Assembly (NCBI GenBank): GCA_017390595.1
Contig: JAFPBC010000076.1
Coordinates: forward strand, 1-6,882
Length of the DNA stretch: 6,882 bases
Direction: 5' to 3'
DNA from: Selenomonadales bacterium
GTDB taxonomy: Bacteria > Bacillota > Negativicutes > RGIG982
In this document: piece by piece, positions 5,446-6,882 of the stretch
How the letters are laid out: each line of letters starts with the position of its first letter
How positions within the stretch are numbered: the first letter of the stretch is position 1
Program-made: the position numbers and the translations under genes
Notes under the pieces: generated by a model
What the model was told of the DNA's origin: nothing
Database searches by the model: none
The model's input: the letters and a program-made list of their open reading frames with translations, nothing else

Positions 5446-5472
5446 AACGGTTAATAGAACGAATAAACCGTT
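5446..5472. repeat. Inverted repeat AACGGTT-N13-AACCGTT in the divergent promoter region
   Basis: Two perfect 7-bp arms (5446-5452 and 5466-5472) flank a 13-nt AT-rich spacer. The right arm overlaps the first bases of the -35 box of the leuS promoter (TTGACT from 5471), and the left arm lies about 40 bp upstream of the start codon of the 135-aa gene. It could be an operator affecting one or both divergent genes. No regulator is identified. Confidence 0.4.
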
Positions 5473-5499
5473 GACTTTAGGTTTCTTAATCGATATAAT
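5471..5499 (+). promoter_or_regulatory. Sigma-A-type promoter of the T-box leader and leuS
   Basis: TTGACT (5471-5476), a 17-nt spacer and a perfect TATAAT (5494-5499) form a near-consensus promoter. Transcription should start near 5506, just before the T-box leader, giving a leader of about 258 nt to the leuS GTG. I found no equally convincing promoter for the minus-strand gene in this region. Confidence 0.88.
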
Positions 5500-5505
5500 A
5501 TAAGA

Positions 5506-5740
5506 GATATTTACAAATTGACACTCCGATGAAACAGAGTAGTAGGAATGCCGATGAGCACAGAAAAATGGCGGTCGATGCAAGCCATGTCAGAGGTGAC
5601 CGAACTCGCTGGGGAGGAACGGATTTTCCGCGCATAGCCTGCGTTATCGGCGAGAGTGGGCGGCCTAACGGTCGTCAAACAGGGTGGTACCGCGAGCAAT
5701 CGTCCCTGGCGAATTCAACGCCGGGGATTTTTTATTTTTA
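5506..5740 (+). promoter_or_regulatory. T-box riboswitch leader sensing uncharged tRNA-Leu
   Basis: The conserved T-box AGGGTGGTACCGCG is at 5681-5694, followed by a terminator hairpin. The base of Stem I can be traced: CTCC (5524-5527) with GGAG (5613-5616), a GATGAAA K-turn-like bulge, then CAG (5535-5537) with CTG (5609-5611). The specifier loop follows, with CGAACTCG on its 3' side, giving a CTC leucine codon at 5605-5607. A distal hairpin ATGGC/GCCAT (5568-5572 with 5584-5588) and a Stem III-like pair CGTTA/TAACG (5642-5646 with 5666-5670) are also present. The antiterminator can form between CAGGG (5680-5684) and CCCTG (5704-5708). By family knowledge, uncharged tRNA-Leu pairs with the specifier and the T-box bulge, stabilises the antiterminator and lets leuS be read. 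The structure was folded by eye. Confidence 0.93.
5703..5739 (+). terminator. Regulated terminator of the leuS T-box leader
   Basis: The stem TCCCTGGCG / CGCCGGGGA (5703-5711 with 5719-5727, one U-G pair) encloses the loop AATTCAA and is followed by TTTTTTATTTTT. Its left arm shares CCCTG with the alternative antiterminator, so the two structures exclude each other. Confidence 0.9.
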
Positions 5741-5763
5741 AGAAGGTATAAGGGGGAATAACG

Positions 5764-6882
5764 GTGGAAGAAAGATATTCACCATTAGACATTGAATCGA
5801 AATGGCAAGAAAAATGGTTGGCTGACAACGCCTTCAAAACGGAGATGGACAAAGACCGTCCCGAATATTATGTATTGGAAATGTTCCCGTATCCGTCGGG
5901 CAACTTGCACATGGGTCACGTGCGTAACTACTCGATCGGTGACGTCATCGCGCGTTACAAAACGATGCAGGGCTTCAACGTGCTCCATCCGATGGGCTGG
6001 GACGCGTTCGGTATGCCTGCCGAAAATGCGGCTATCAAACACAAGCTCCAGCCTGCTGACTGGACATGGTCGAACATCGACAATATGCGTAAACAACAGC
6101 GCGCACTCGGTCTCTCTTACGACTGGGACCGCGAAGTAGCAACGTGCCATCCCGAATACTACCGCTGGACGCAGTGGCTCTTCTTGCAGTTCCACAAAAT
6201 GGGTCTTGCGTATAAGAAAAAAGCATCCGTTAACTGGTGTAACGAATGTAATACCGTTCTTGCGAACGAACAGGTCATCGACGGCTGCTGCTGGCGTTGT
6301 GACTCGACTGTCGTGAAAAAAGACCTCGAACAGTGGTTCTTCAAAATTACAGATTATGCTGACACGCTTCTCAAAGACCTCGACCTTCTCGGCGGTTGGC
6401 CGGAACGTGTAAAAACGATGCAGGAAAACTGGATCGGTCGCAGCGAAGGTGCCGAATTCAGCTTCGATGTACCTGAATTTGATGAAAAGATCCCTGTTTA
6501 TACGACGCGTCCCGACACCATCTTCGGTGTCAGCTACATGGTGCTCGCACCGGAACATCCGCTCGTAGACAAGCTCATCGCAGGCAGAGAAAACGAAGCG
6601 GAGATCCGCGCGTTCGTTGAACGTGTACGCAACCAGAGCGAGATCAGCCGTACGGCTACCGATGTAGAAAAAGAAGGTATCGCAACGGGCGCATACGCTC
6701 GCAATCCGATCAACGGCGAAGATGTACCTATTCTTATCGCCAACTATGTCCTCTACGAATATGGTACGGGTGCTGTCATGGGCGTTCCGACGCATGACGA
6801 ACGTGACTGGGCATTCGCTACGAAATATAACCTCCCGAAAAAAGTCGTCATCGACAGCGGTGACGAAAGAAGTGTCCTCGAA
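5764..6882 (+). CDS. leuS: Leucyl-tRNA synthetase, N-terminal part
   Basis: This class I synthetase attaches leucine to tRNA-Leu in the cytoplasm. The window holds the first 373 codons, less than half of the roughly 800-880 residues usual for the family; the rest lies beyond the edge. Visible are the HIGH motif as HMGH (49-52, in YPSGNLHMGHVRNY), a zinc-binding pair of CxxC motifs (Cys159/162 and Cys176/179), and the start of the CP1 editing domain with TTRPDTIFG (247-255) and GTGAVMGVPTHDERD (335-349), which contains the conserved editing Asp345. The KMSKS motif is not yet reached. The start is GTG at 5764, with AAGGGGG (5750-5756) 7 nt upstream. An in-frame TAA at 5749-5751 rules out any earlier start. 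Expression is controlled by the T-box leader directly upstream. There is no frameshift in the visible part. Confidence 0.96.
   Translation, partial: MEERYSPLDIESKWQEKWLADNAFKTEMDKDRPEYYVLEMFPYPSGNLHMGHVRNYSIGDVIARYKTMQGFNVLHPMGWDAFGMPAENAAIKHKLQPADWTWSNIDNMRKQQRALGLSYDWDREVATCHPEYYRWTQWLFLQFHKMGLAYKKKASVNWCNECNTVLANEQVIDGCCWRCDSTVVKKDLEQWFFKITDYADTLLKDLDLLGGWPERVKTMQENWIGRSEGAEFSFDVPEFDEKIPVYTTRPDTIFGVSYMVLAPEHPLVDKLIAGRENEAEIRAFVERVRNQSEISRTATDVEKEGIATGAYARNPINGEDVPILIANYVLYEYGTGAVMGVPTHDERDWAFATKYNLPKKVVIDSGDERSVLE

Noticed and set aside
5407..5583. 59-residue N-terminal extension of the 135-aa protein
   Set aside because: It would run through the leuS promoter and T-box start, and the ATG at 5406 has a perfect ribosome binding site.
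5785..6795. 336-codon open frame on the minus strand opposite leuS
   Set aside because: It is antisense to a leuS frame with HMGH, zinc and editing motifs, and shows no domain of its own.

Overview
The window looks like a chromosomal segment from an anaerobic, diderm Firmicute. The best guess is the Negativicutes, around Selenomonas. That guess rests on the moderate GC content, strong AGGAGG-type ribosome binding sites, a T-box leucine riboswitch before leuS, and an Lgt sequence with an IQGG motif. It is inferred from protein style, not from any search.

Five complete genes and two partial ones are visible. All but leuS lie on the minus strand. In minus-strand transcription order they are: a 135-aa protein I do not recognise (5406 to 4999) with its own terminator; lgt (4806 to 4030), with a near-consensus promoter; a NarL/LuxR-type response regulator (3998 to 3342), 31 bp behind lgt and using a TTG start; a terminator that begins inside the regulator's last codons; then glcD (3183 to 1801) and glcF (1797 to 487), an apparently coupled FAD / iron-sulfur 2-hydroxyacid dehydrogenase pair closed by a strong terminator; and the N-terminal part of a small acidic, probably membrane-anchored protein (249 to beyond base 1). 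On the plus strand a near-consensus promoter at 5471-5499 drives a complete T-box leader (about 5506-5740) and leuS (5764 to beyond the window end).

GlcD and GlcF together should oxidise glycolate or, more likely in this kind of anaerobe, D-lactate. GlcD would carry FAD and GlcF would pass electrons through two 4Fe-4S clusters and two CCG domains. The response regulator has no sensor kinase in view. Its neighbour lgt makes the diacylglyceryl modification of lipoproteins. leuS charges tRNA-Leu, and its leader should switch on when uncharged tRNA-Leu accumulates.

Most of the window is ordinary housekeeping and catabolic DNA. I see no mobile element, CRISPR array, tRNA or rRNA, and no clearly new system. 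The points most worth a second look are non-coding: two long-spaced inverted repeats (each with a 13-nt spacer) at the glcD promoter and at the leuS/135-aa divergent promoter region, a duplicated terminator hairpin ahead of lgt, and a Gln in Lgt where the E. coli enzyme has its essential His.
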